From positions 1-32,585 of the forward strand of contig NZ_FPAZ01000027.1 in the NCBI RefSeq assembly GCF_900116435.1: a DNA stretch of 32,585 nucleotides. The letters are read 5' to 3'. Positions 1 through 8,195 of this stretch are shown here, piece after piece (the first letter of the stretch is position 1; the number at the start of each line of letters is the position of its first letter). Source of the stretch: Pseudoalteromonas lipolytica. Lineage in GTDB: Bacteria > Pseudomonadota > Gammaproteobacteria > Enterobacterales > Alteromonadaceae. The notes beneath the pieces were generated by a model that worked only from the letters and a program-made list of their open reading frames with translations, had not been told where the DNA came from and did no database searches. Both the position numbers and the translations under genes were made by a program.

Positions 1-587
1 AGCGCTTCAGCTAGTTCAATGATTTTCGCTTCCCATTGCTCTTCGCCTTCTAGGGCTTTAAGTGCTGAACCTTGGATTAGAGGTAAGTCGTCACCTGGGA
101 AATCGTACTCAGAAAGAAGTTCACGAACTTCCATCTCTACTAGCTCAAGTAGCTCTTCGTCATCAACCATGTCACATTTGTTCATGAATACGATGATGTA
201 AGGTACGCCAACCTGACGAGAAAGTAGGATGTGCTCACGTGTTTGTGGCATAGGACCATCAGTCGCAGCAACTACTAGGATTGCGCCGTCCATTTGAGCA
301 GCACCAGTGATCATGTTTTTAACATAATCGGCGTGTCCAGGACAGTCTACGTGTGCGTAGTGACGAGTTGGTGTGTCGTACTCAACGTGTGAAGTTGAGA
401 TTGTGATACCACGCTCACGCTCTTCTGGAGCGTTATCGATTGATGCGAAGTCTTTAGCTGTACCACCGTATACTTTTGCAAGTACGTTAGTGATTGCTGC
501 AGTTAGGGTAGTTTTACCGTGGTCAACGTGGCCGATTGTACCAACGTTTACGTGCGGTTTTACGCGTTCAAACTTTTCTTTTGCCAT
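1..587 (-). CDS. tuf: Elongation factor Tu (N-terminal part, cut by window edge)
   Basis: EF-Tu is the GTPase that carries aminoacyl-tRNA to the ribosome A site. The reading frame starts at the ATG at 585-587 with MAKEKFERVKPHVNVGTIGH and runs off the left edge after 195 codons, half of the usual 394 or so. GTPase motifs are intact: G1 GHVDHGKT, the RGITI switch I segment, G3 DCPGH and G4 NKCD. It is the last gene of the str operon (rpsL-rpsG-fusA-tuf), 60 bases after fusA with no hairpin terminator between them. Gammaproteobacteria often carry two tuf copies; this one has the tufA context. Confidence 0.98.
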   Translation of the reverse strand, partial: MAKEKFERVKPHVNVGTIGHVDHGKTTLTAAITNVLAKVYGGTAKDFASIDNAPEERERGITISTSHVEYDTPTRHYAHVDCPGHADYVKNMITGAAQMDGAILVVAATDGPMPQTREHILLSRQVGVPYIIVFMNKCDMVDDEELLELVEMEVRELLSEYDFPGDDLPLIQGSALKALEGEEQWEAKIIELAEA

Positions 588-647
588 CTTAAAAAATTCC
601 TATAAAGAAATTAACGCCTGACCCACTATTGGGCCAGACAAGCTAAA

Positions 648-2762
648 TCATATAACAGCGCGAGCTGCAATTATTGCATCTGCAACATTCTTAGCGGCTT
701 CTGCATACTTTAAAAACTCCATAGAGTAAGATGCACGGCCTTGTGTTGCAGATCGCAGATCAGTTGCATAACCAAACATTTCAGAAAGTGGCACTTGTGC
801 ATTAATTTGCTTAAGACCACCGAATGCTTCTTCCATGCCTTCGATCATGCCGCGGCGACGGTTTAAGTCACCAACTACATCACCCATGTTTGCTTCAGGA
901 GTGATAACTTCAACCTTCATTACTGGTTCTAGAAGAGCAGGGTTTGCTTCAAGCGCCCCTTTCTTCATCGCCATTGAACCTGCAATTTTAAATGCCATCT
1001 CATTCGAGTCTACATCATGGAATGAACCATCATATAAAGTCGCTTTAACGCCAAGTAATGGGTAGCCTGCCAGCACACCTTGAGCCATTTGCTCTTGGAT
1101 GCCTTTATCTACCGCAGGGATGTATTCTTTTGGAACGGCACCACCAACGACTTCGTTAACGAATTCGTAAATTGGGGCGTCGTTGTCCGAAATATCCATC
1201 GGTTCAAGTTTAAGCCAGACGTGACCATATTGACCACGACCACCTGATTGACGTACGAACTTCCCTTCAACTTCAACAGTTGAACGGATAGCTTCACGGT
1301 ATGCAACCTGCGGCTTACCAACGTTACATTCAACACTGAATTCACGTTTCATACGGTCGACAATGATATCAAGGTGAAGTTCACCCATACCAGAAATAAT
1401 AGTCTGGCCTGATTCTTCGTCAGTTTGTACTCTGAAAGATGGATCTTCTGCTGCTAGTTTACCTAGTGCAATACCCATCTTATCTTGGTCAGCGATTGTG
1501 CGAGGCTCAACCGCAACAGAGATAACTGGCTCTGGGAACTCCATACGCTCAAGCGTAATAATAGAGTTCGGATCACACAGTGTTTCACCTGTTGTTACGT
1601 CTTTAAGACCAATAGCCGCTGCGATGTCGCCTGCATAGACTACTTTGATCTCTTCACGTGAGTTTGAATGCATCTGAACGATACGACCAAGTCGCTCACG
1701 CTTACTTTTAACTGGATTGTATACCGCGTCACCCTGTTTAACAGTACCAGAGTAAACACGGAAGAAGGTCAAGGTGCCAACGAACGGGTCTGTCGCAATC
1801 TTAAAAGCAAGTGCGGCAAACGGTGCGTTGTCATCAGCAGGACGCTCTTCCTCAGTACCATCTTCAATGATACCTTGGATTTGTTTCACTTGTGTTGGCG
1901 CAGGCATATATTCAATAACAGCATCAAGCACAGCTTGAACACCTTTATTTTTAAATGCGCTACCACACGTCATGGGAACAATTTCGTTTGCTAATGTACG
2001 CTGACGTAACGCTGATTTAATTTCAGCTTCGGTCAGGTCTTCACCTTCTAGATATTTATCCATTAGCTCTTCTGACGCTTCAGCAGCGCTTTCAACTAAG
2101 TGAGAGCGCCATTCTTCTGCAAGCTCAAGAAGGTCTGCCGGAATGGCCTCATAAGAGAAAGTCATGCCTTGATCTTCGGCATTCCAGTTAATGGCTTTCA
2201 TCTTAATGAGGTCAATAACACCTTTAAAATCGTCTTCAGCACCAATTGGTAGCTGAATTGGAACAGGCGTTGCTCCAAGACGAGATTTCACCTGGCTAAC
2301 AACCGTTAAGAAGTCAGCGCCAGTGCGATCCATTTTATTTACGAAGATCATACGAGGAACTTCATATTTGTTCGCTTGACGCCAAACTGTCTCAGTTTGC
2401 GGCTGTACACCTGATGAAGCACAAAGAACAACTACCGCACCATCAAGTACACGTAAAGAACGCTCTACTTCGATAGTGAAATCTACGTGTCCTGGAGTAT
2501 CAATAATATTGATACGATGGTCGTCAAATTGCGCGTCCATCCCTTTCCAGAAACACGTTGTTGCAGCAGAAGTGATTGTGATACCACGCTCTTGTTCCTG
2601 CTCCATCCAATCCATAGTTGCAGCGCCATCATGTACTTCACCAATCTTATGAGAAAGACCGGTGTAGAACAGAACACGTTCTGTTGTGGTGGTTTTACCT
2701 GCATCTACGTGAGCGCAAATACCTATATTACGATAGCGCTCAAGTGGAGTTGTACGTGCCAT
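648..2762 (-). CDS. fusA: Elongation factor G
   Basis: EF-G is the translocase GTPase that moves tRNA and mRNA through the ribosome and helps recycle it. At 704 residues it has the usual length. It begins MARTTPLERYRNIGICAHVD, with G1 AHVDAGKT near residue 17, RGITI, G3 DTPGHVDF and G4 NKMD; domain IV and V sequences (GQYGHVWLKLEP, RRGMIEGM) follow. The ATG at 2760-2762 has a good AGAGGA ribosome site. It lies 27 bases after rpsG and before tuf, in the str operon, so it is probably under S7 control with rpsG. Confidence 0.98.
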   Translation of the reverse strand: MARTTPLERYRNIGICAHVDAGKTTTTERVLFYTGLSHKIGEVHDGAATMDWMEQEQERGITITSAATTCFWKGMDAQFDDHRINIIDTPGHVDFTIEVERSLRVLDGAVVVLCASSGVQPQTETVWRQANKYEVPRMIFVNKMDRTGADFLTVVSQVKSRLGATPVPIQLPIGAEDDFKGVIDLIKMKAINWNAEDQGMTFSYEAIPADLLELAEEWRSHLVESAAEASEELMDKYLEGEDLTEAEIKSALRQRTLANEIVPMTCGSAFKNKGVQAVLDAVIEYMPAPTQVKQIQGIIEDGTEEERPADDNAPFAALAFKIATDPFVGTLTFFRVYSGTVKQGDAVYNPVKSKRERLGRIVQMHSNSREEIKVVYAGDIAAAIGLKDVTTGETLCDPNSIITLERMEFPEPVISVAVEPRTIADQDKMGIALGKLAAEDPSFRVQTDEESGQTIISGMGELHLDIIVDRMKREFSVECNVGKPQVAYREAIRSTVEVEGKFVRQSGGRGQYGHVWLKLEPMDISDNDAPIYEFVNEVVGGAVPKEYIPAVDKGIQEQMAQGVLAGYPLLGVKATLYDGSFHDVDSNEMAFKIAGSMAMKKGALEANPALLEPVMKVEVITPEANMGDVVGDLNRRRGMIEGMEEAFGGLKQINAQVPLSEMFGYATDLRSATQGRASYSMEFLKYAEAAKNVADAIIAARAVI

Positions 2763-2789
2763 AAAATCCTCTTAAAGGTTAAGGGCAGA

Positions 2790-3260
2790 TTACCAACGGT
2801 AATGAGCGAATGCTTTATTCGCTTCAGCCATACGGTGAACGTCTTCACGTTTCTTAACCGCAGTGCCTTTGTTGTCAGCAGCGTCAACGATTTCTTGAGC
2901 TAAACGTAAGCCCATAGATTTTTCGCCACGCTTACGTGCAGCGTCTACTAACCAACGCATACCTAATGCGTTGCGACGTACTGGACGTACTTCAACTGGT
3001 ACTTGGTACGTTGAACCACCAACACGGCGAGATTTAACCTCTACCTGTGGGCGAACGTTATCAAGTGCAGCTTCAAAGATTTCTAGGTGCGACTTGCCTG
3101 ATTTCTCAGCAGCCACGTCTAACGCACCATAAACGATTTTTTCAGCAGTAGATTTCTTGCCGTCTAACATTACTACGTTAACGAATTTAGCAAGAAGTTC
3201 CGATCCGAACTTAGGATCTGGAAGAATTTTACGTTGACCTATTACGCGTCTTCTAGGCAT
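2790..3260 (-). CDS. rpsG: 30S ribosomal protein S7
   Basis: S7 is a primary 16S rRNA binder that organises the head of the small subunit and, in E. coli, represses its own operon. It has the standard 156-residue length, starting MPRRRVIGQRKILPDPKFGS. The family segments VNVVMLDGKKSTAE and GGSTYQVPVEVRP are present. It lies between rpsL (97-base gap) and fusA (27-base gap). The gap to rpsL carries sequence that can pair with its ribosome site (see the site at 3261-3357). Confidence 0.98.
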   Translation of the reverse strand: MPRRRVIGQRKILPDPKFGSELLAKFVNVVMLDGKKSTAEKIVYGALDVAAEKSGKSHLEIFEAALDNVRPQVEVKSRRVGGSTYQVPVEVRPVRRNALGMRWLVDAARKRGEKSMGLRLAQEIVDAADNKGTAVKKREDVHRMAEANKAFAHYRW

Positions 3261-3357
3261 TTTGTATCTCCGGTATCTTCAGGTTTGCTCTTTTAGAGTC
3301 AATACCCAAAACAATTAATTTAAAAATTTAGTGCTTGGCCTTACTAACGGAGAACCA
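3261..3357 (-). promoter_or_regulatory. rpsL-rpsG intercistronic region, probable S7 translational control site
   Basis: On the minus strand TCTCCG (3348-3353), just after the rpsL stop, is complementary to CGGAGA (3267-3272), which contains the rpsG Shine-Dalgarno sequence 6-7 bases before the ATG. Pairing would hide the ribosome site. The segment after rpsL (TAATGGTTCTCCGTTAG, then AAGGCCAA) closely resembles, as I recall it, the E. coli S7 repressor site in the same gap. The sequence match is seen; S7 binding is inferred from the family. Confidence 0.65.
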
Positions 3358-3732
3358 TTAGCCCTTAGGGCGTTTAGCACCGTATTTAGAACGAGCTTGA
3401 CGACGGTCGCTTACGCCTGCACAGTCAAGTGCACCACGAACAGTGTGGAAACGCACACCTGGTAAGTCTTTAACACGACCACCACGGATTAGGATTACAC
3501 TGTGCTCTTGTAGGTTGTGGCCTTCACCACCAATGTAAGATGTTACTTCGAAACCGTTTGTTAAACGTACACGCGCTACTTTACGTAATGCAGAGTTTGG
3601 TTTCTTAGGTGTAGTTGTATATACGCGAGTACATACACCACGCTTTTGCGGACACGCTTTAAGCGCAGCTGAGTTACTTTTAGTAACCTTGCTACGACGT
3701 GGCTTACGCACTAGCTGGTTAATAGTTGCCAT
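3358..3732 (-). CDS. rpsL: 30S ribosomal protein S12
   Basis: S12 lies at the decoding centre and affects accuracy. At 124 residues it has the usual length and starts MATINQLVRKPRRSKVTKSN. The streptomycin-linked lysines are wild type: K43 in TTPKKPNS and K88 in GGRVKDLPG, so no common rpsL resistance change is present. It is the first gene of the str operon, with its own promoter at 3831-3859 and a leader of about 90 bases. AGGAG precedes the ATG. Confidence 0.98.
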   Translation of the reverse strand: MATINQLVRKPRRSKVTKSNSAALKACPQKRGVCTRVYTTTPKKPNSALRKVARVRLTNGFEVTSYIGGEGHNLQEHSVILIRGGRVKDLPGVRFHTVRGALDCAGVSDRRQARSKYGAKRPKG

Positions 3733-3764
3733 TTAAATAGCTCCTGAAATTAAAATTACTACTG

Positions 3765-3835
3765 AAAAAATAAAAAAATCCGCCCTGTTTACATGCTCGT
3801 TACAAAACGTGCAGGCAAATGGGTGGCGGAATTTT
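3765..3835 (-). terminator. U-tailed hairpin after rpoC, overlapping the rpsL promoter
   Basis: On the minus strand TCCGCC (3825-3830) pairs with GGCGGA (3779-3784), and flanking AAAA can pair with the U-run that follows (TTTTTTTATTTTTT). A second imperfect stem sits inside (3794-3813, TGCxCGTT/AACGxGCA around a TTGT loop). It looks like an intrinsic terminator for the rplJL-rpoBC transcript. A further hairpin lies just upstream at 3871-3897 (AGGCAG/CTGCCT), near the rpoC stop. Confidence 0.7.
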
Positions 3836-3859
3836 AATGAGCAAAGTTTAACCTGTCAA
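3831..3859 (-). promoter_or_regulatory. Predicted sigma-70 promoter of the str operon (PrpsL)
   Basis: On the minus strand TTGACA (3854-3859) is the exact -35 consensus, followed by a 17-base spacer and TAAAAT (3831-3836) as -10. The expected start is near 3824, an A on the minus strand, giving a leader of about 90 bases before rpsL. The start falls directly after the 5' arm of the hairpin at 3775-3835. Confidence 0.75.
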
Positions 3860-3870
3860 CCTTAACTCAT

Positions 3871-3897
3871 CGCAAGGCAGCAGATAACTGCCTCGCG
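3871..3897 (-). repeat. Hairpin in the rpoC 3' untranslated region
   Basis: CGC-A-AGGCAG and CTGCCT-C-GCG form a 9-pair stem with one mismatch and a 7-base loop. It lies about 30 bases after the rpoC stop on the minus strand. No U-run follows, so it is more likely a 3'-end stabiliser or the remaining 3' end after decay than a terminator. Confidence 0.5.
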
Positions 3898-3925
3898 ACT
3901 ACTTAATCTATTGATTAAGTTGAGA

Positions 3926-6900
3926 TTATTGGTTTCCAGAGATATCAGCATTAAGTGCGTCAGTTAATGCTTGAGTTGCCTCTTCAGCGCTAACAGTCTG
4001 CTCTTCGATGATTTCACCTTGCTTACGACGGTTCAAACGGTCTTGGTGATACGCAAAGCCAGTACCGGCTGGGATCAGACGACCCACGATTACGTTCTCT
4101 TTCAGACCACGAAGCTCATCGCTCTTACCATTTACAGCGGCTTCAGTAAGGACACGTGTTGTCTCCTGGAACGAGGCTGCTGAAATGAAAGATTCTGTTG
4201 CAAGTGACGCTTTAGTGATACCCATTAACTGGATTTCAAATTTAGCTGGGATCTTGCCTTGCTTTTCAAGGTCGCGGTTCGCGATATTAACGCGTGCCAC
4301 TTCAACTTGTTCACCGGCTAAGAACTCAGTGTCACCGCCGTCAAGAATGATACATTTACGTAGCATCTGACGAATAATTGTCTCAATGTGCTTGTCATTG
4401 ATCTTAACGCCCTGCAAGCGGTAAACCTCTTGCACTTCGTTAACGATATAGTTTGCAACATGAGTTACACCACGTAGGCGTAAGATGTCATGTGGTGATT
4501 CTGGACCATCGGCGATAACCTCACCTTTAGACACTTGCTCACCTTCGAACACGTTAAGTTGACGCCATTTAGGAATCATCTCTTCGTATGCGTCACCCTC
4601 TGCTGGCGTGATTACAAGACGCTTCTTACCTTTCGTTTCTTTACCGAAGCTAATTGTACCGGTGATTTCTGCAAGAATTGCAGGATCTTTCGGCTTACGT
4701 GCTTCGAATAAGTCAGCTACGCGAGGTAGACCACCCGTGATATCACGAGTCTTCGAACCTTCTTGCGGAATACGTGCAAGTACGTCACCTGGGTTTGCTG
4801 TCGCGCCGTCTGTTACTTCAATCGTTGTGAATGAAGGAAGACGTGTTTCTTGCAGACCACGCTCATCGCTTTCGATGATTAGTTTAGGTTCTTTCGCATT
4901 TACTTTACCTAAGTCTTTAACAACCACACGTGTTAAACCAGTTAACTCATCTGTTTGTGCTTCGGTATTTGAGTCATCAATATCGCTGAACGAGATTTTT
5001 GACTTATGCTCAAGAACGATTGGGTGACTATGCGGATCCCAAGTAGCAACGATATCGTTACCTTGAACTTCCGAATTATCTTGTACTGTTAACACGGCAC
5101 CGTAAGGTACTTTATAACGCTCTTTCTCACGACCAAAGCTATCGATGATAGTGATCTCTGTTGAACGAGACGTGATAACAATCTTACCGTCTGTGTTTAA
5201 TACGTACTTCGCATTGTGTAACTTCAATGTACCGTTAGTTTTAACTTGTACACTGTTCTCAGCAGACGCTCGAGATGCCGCACCACCGATGTGGAAGGTA
5301 CGCATTGTAAGCTGTGTACCCGGCTCACCGATTGATTGTGCCGCGATAACACCTACTGACTCACCTGGATTGATGATGTGGCCACGCGCAAGGTCACGAC
5401 CGTAACACTTAGCACATACACCAAAGTCATTATCACAGGTGATAACTGAACGAACGCGTACTTCATCCACTGAGTGCTCTTCTAAAAGGTCACACAGTTT
5501 TTCGTCAAGCATAATGTTACGCTCAACAAGTACTTCGTTAGTACCAGGAATAACAACATCTTCAGCAACAACACGACCAAGTACACGTTCGCGAAGTGCT
5601 TCTACAACGTCACCACCTTCAATAAGCGGTTTCATTGTTAAGCCATCTTCTGTGCCACAATCGTCTTCGTTGATTACTAAGTCTTGTGCAACGTCTACTA
5701 GACGACGTGTTAAGTAACCCGAGTTTGCTGTTTTAAGTGCTGTATCGGCAAGACCTTTACGCGCACCGTGCGTTGAGATGAAGTACTGTAGTACGTTTAG
5801 ACCTTCACGGAAGTTCGCCGTGATTGGTGTCTCGATGATTGAACCATCTGGACGTGCCATTAGACCACGCATACCCGCTAACTGACGGATCTGAGCGGCG
5901 CTACCACGTGCACCTGAGTCGGCCATCATAAACACTGAGTTGAATGAAGATTGCTCTTCTTCTTCGCCTTTCGCGTTGATTACCGTGTCTTTTGATAAGT
6001 TAGCCATCATCTCACGTGATAAGTTTTCATTTACACGTGACCAGATATCGATAACTTTATTGTACTTTTCACCAGCCGTTACAAGACCTGATTGGAATTG
6101 TTGGTTGATTTCAGTTACTTCAGCTTCCGCTGATTCAATGATTTCTGCTTTAACCGGTGGGATAACTAAGTCATCAATACCGATTGAAACACCTGACTTC
6201 ATTGCGTAGTGGAAACCGGTGTACATTACTTGGTCAGCAAAGATAACAGTATCTTTAAGACCTAGACGACGGTAACACTCGTTTAATAAGCCAGAAATCT
6301 GTTTCTTACCTAGGGCTTGGTTGATTAGCTCAAACGGCATGCCTTTAGGTAGGATAAGTGAAAGAATCGCACGACCTACTGTTGTTTCAACAATAGTAAC
6401 GTAATCAACTGCTTCACCTTCTTCATTCTTAATTGTCTCACTGATACGTACTTTTACGCGCGCATGTAGCTCAGCGTTGCCGCTGCGGTATGCTTTTTCA
6501 GCTTCTTTAGGATCTTTAAATACTGCACCTTCGCCTTTCGCATTAATGCGATCACGCGTCATGTAGTAAAGACCTAATACAACGTCCTGTGAAGGAACGA
6601 TGATTGGCTCACCATTCGCTGGAGACAGAATGTTGTTTGTAGACATCATTAGAGCACGTGCTTCTAACTGTGCTTCAAGCGTTAACGGTACGTGTACCGC
6701 CATTTGGTCACCATCGAAGTCAGCGTTGTACGCCGCACATACTAATGGGTGTAAATGAATCGCTTTACCTTCAATTAGCACAGGTTCGAACGCTTGGATA
6801 CCCAAACGGTGAAGTGTTGGTGCACGGTTAAGTAACACTGGATGTTCACGAATTACTTCGTCTAATACATCCCATACTTCTGCCACTTCACGCTCAACCA

Positions 6901-8098
6901 TCTTCTTCGCTGCTTTGATAGTCGTAGCCATGCCGCGACGCTCAAGTTTGCCGTAGATAAATGGTTTAAACAGCTCAAGTGCCATCTTCTTAGGAAGACC
7001 ACACTGGTGTAGTTTAAGCGTAGGACCTACTGTGATTACAGAACGACCAGAGTAATCTACACGTTTACCAAGTAAGTTCTGACGGAAACGACCTTGCTTA
7101 CCTTTGATCATATCAGCAAGCGATTTAAGAGGACGTTTGTTAGAACCTGTAATCGCACGACCGCGACGACCGTTATCAAGTAGCGCATCAACCGCTTCTT
7201 GTAACATACGTTTTTCGTTGCGTACGATAATATCTGGTGCCGCTAAATCTAATAGACGCTTAAGACGGTTATTACGGTTAATAACACGACGGTAAAGGTC
7301 ATTTAGATCAGATGTCGCAAAACGACCACCGTCTAGTGGTACTAATGGACGTAGATCAGGTGGCAATACTGGAAGTACTGTCATGATCATCCACTCAGGG
7401 TTGTTACCTGATTGGTGGAACGATTCCATTAATTTAAGACGTTTAGTGATCTTCTTACGCTTCGTTTCAGAGTTAATTGTTGGTAACTCTTCACGCATTT
7501 CAGCAATTAATTGGCCAAGATCAAGTTCACGAAGCAAGTCTAATACTGCTTCTGCACCCATCTTCGCTTCAAACTCATCGCCGTGCTCTTCTAGCGCATC
7601 TAGGTACTCTTCTTCACCTAAAAGCTGACCACGCTCAAGCGTTGTCATACCCGGCTCAGTTACCACGAATGATTCGAAGTAAAGTACGCGCTCGATGTCA
7701 CGAAGTGTCATGTCTAGCATTAAGCCGATACGTGACGGTAATGATTTTAAGAACCAAATATGCGCAACTGGGCTAGCAAGCTCAATATGACCCATACGGT
7801 CACGACGCACTTTAGTCAGCGTTACTTCAACGCCACACTTTTCACAAATAACACCACGGTGCTTAAGGCGCTTATATTTACCACATAAACACTCATAATC
7901 TTTCACTGGGCCGAAGATACGGGCACAGAATAAGCCGTCGCGCTCAGGCTTGAAAGTACGGTAGTTGATTGTCTCAGGTTTCTTTACTTCACCGTATGAC
8001 CATGAACGAACCATATCTGGCGAAGCAAGACCAATGCGAATTGCATCGAATTCTTCGGTCTTATTTTGTTGCTTCAGAAACTTAAGTAAGTCTTTCAC
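3926..8098 (-). CDS. rpoC: RNA polymerase beta' subunit
   Basis: Beta' carries the catalytic Mg-binding loop of RNA polymerase. The 1390-residue product begins with a GTG codon (8096-8098), as rpoC does in E. coli; AGGAG (8106-8110) lies 7 bases upstream. Visible landmarks are the N-terminal zinc site CLCGKYKRLKHRGVICEKCG near residues 70-90, the catalytic NADFDGDQMAVH near residue 460, the second zinc cluster CDNDFGVCAKCYGRDLARG, the trigger-loop region QSIGEPGTQLTMRTFHIGG, and a C-terminal tail that assembles with omega. It follows rpoB after 97 bases. Confidence 0.98.
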   Translation of the reverse strand: MKDLLKFLKQQNKTEEFDAIRIGLASPDMVRSWSYGEVKKPETINYRTFKPERDGLFCARIFGPVKDYECLCGKYKRLKHRGVICEKCGVEVTLTKVRRDRMGHIELASPVAHIWFLKSLPSRIGLMLDMTLRDIERVLYFESFVVTEPGMTTLERGQLLGEEEYLDALEEHGDEFEAKMGAEAVLDLLRELDLGQLIAEMREELPTINSETKRKKITKRLKLMESFHQSGNNPEWMIMTVLPVLPPDLRPLVPLDGGRFATSDLNDLYRRVINRNNRLKRLLDLAAPDIIVRNEKRMLQEAVDALLDNGRRGRAITGSNKRPLKSLADMIKGKQGRFRQNLLGKRVDYSGRSVITVGPTLKLHQCGLPKKMALELFKPFIYGKLERRGMATTIKAAKKMVEREVAEVWDVLDEVIREHPVLLNRAPTLHRLGIQAFEPVLIEGKAIHLHPLVCAAYNADFDGDQMAVHVPLTLEAQLEARALMMSTNNILSPANGEPIIVPSQDVVLGLYYMTRDRINAKGEGAVFKDPKEAEKAYRSGNAELHARVKVRISETIKNEEGEAVDYVTIVETTVGRAILSLILPKGMPFELINQALGKKQISGLLNECYRRLGLKDTVIFADQVMYTGFHYAMKSGVSIGIDDLVIPPVKAEIIESAEAEVTEINQQFQSGLVTAGEKYNKVIDIWSRVNENLSREMMANLSKDTVINAKGEEEEQSSFNSVFMMADSGARGSAAQIRQLAGMRGLMARPDGSIIETPITANFREGLNVLQYFISTHGARKGLADTALKTANSGYLTRRLVDVAQDLVINEDDCGTEDGLTMKPLIEGGDVVEALRERVLGRVVAEDVVIPGTNEVLVERNIMLDEKLCDLLEEHSVDEVRVRSVITCDNDFGVCAKCYGRDLARGHIINPGESVGVIAAQSIGEPGTQLTMRTFHIGGAASRASAENSVQVKTNGTLKLHNAKYVLNTDGKIVITSRSTEITIIDSFGREKERYKVPYGAVLTVQDNSEVQGNDIVATWDPHSHPIVLEHKSKISFSDIDDSNTEAQTDELTGLTRVVVKDLGKVNAKEPKLIIESDERGLQETRLPSFTTIEVTDGATANPGDVLARIPQEGSKTRDITGGLPRVADLFEARKPKDPAILAEITGTISFGKETKGKKRLVITPAEGDAYEEMIPKWRQLNVFEGEQVSKGEVIADGPESPHDILRLRGVTHVANYIVNEVQEVYRLQGVKINDKHIETIIRQMLRKCIILDGGDTEFLAGEQVEVARVNIANRDLEKQGKIPAKFEIQLMGITKASLATESFISAASFQETTRVLTEAAVNGKSDELRGLKENVIVGRLIPAGTGFAYHQDRLNRRKQGEIIEEQTVSAEEATQALTDALNADISGNQ

Positions 8099-8195
8099 CT
8101 TAGCTCTCCTGTCGGAGGTTAATCTTGAGGGCGAATAACTCGCCCCTACATTCTATTCGGCCTAACAGGTGCGGCTTATGCCGCACCTAAATGGC
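8099..8195 (-). promoter_or_regulatory. rpoB-rpoC spacer with two hairpins
   Basis: A perfect 9-pair stem, AGGTGCGGC/GCCGCACCT with a 4-base loop (8167-8188), follows the rpoB stop closely. A second stem, GGGCGA/TCGCCC (8129-8145), lies between it and the rpoC ribosome site. CTCC/GGAG (8106-8117) could also partly hide that ribosome site. None has a U-run, so these look like processing, pausing or translation-tuning elements rather than terminators. Confidence 0.6.

Noticed and set aside
2487..2903. 138-codon plus-strand frame opposite the fusA start and rpsG end
   Set aside because: It crosses two confidently identified genes and their gap on the opposite strand, has no ribosome site and no recognisable protein; a shadow frame.
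3358..3732. Streptomycin-resistance changes in S12
   Set aside because: K43 and K88 are both wild type.
4185..5717. Several plus-strand open frames of 60-140 codons opposite rpoC
   Set aside because: Long open frames opposite highly codon-biased genes are expected; none has family motifs or start signals.
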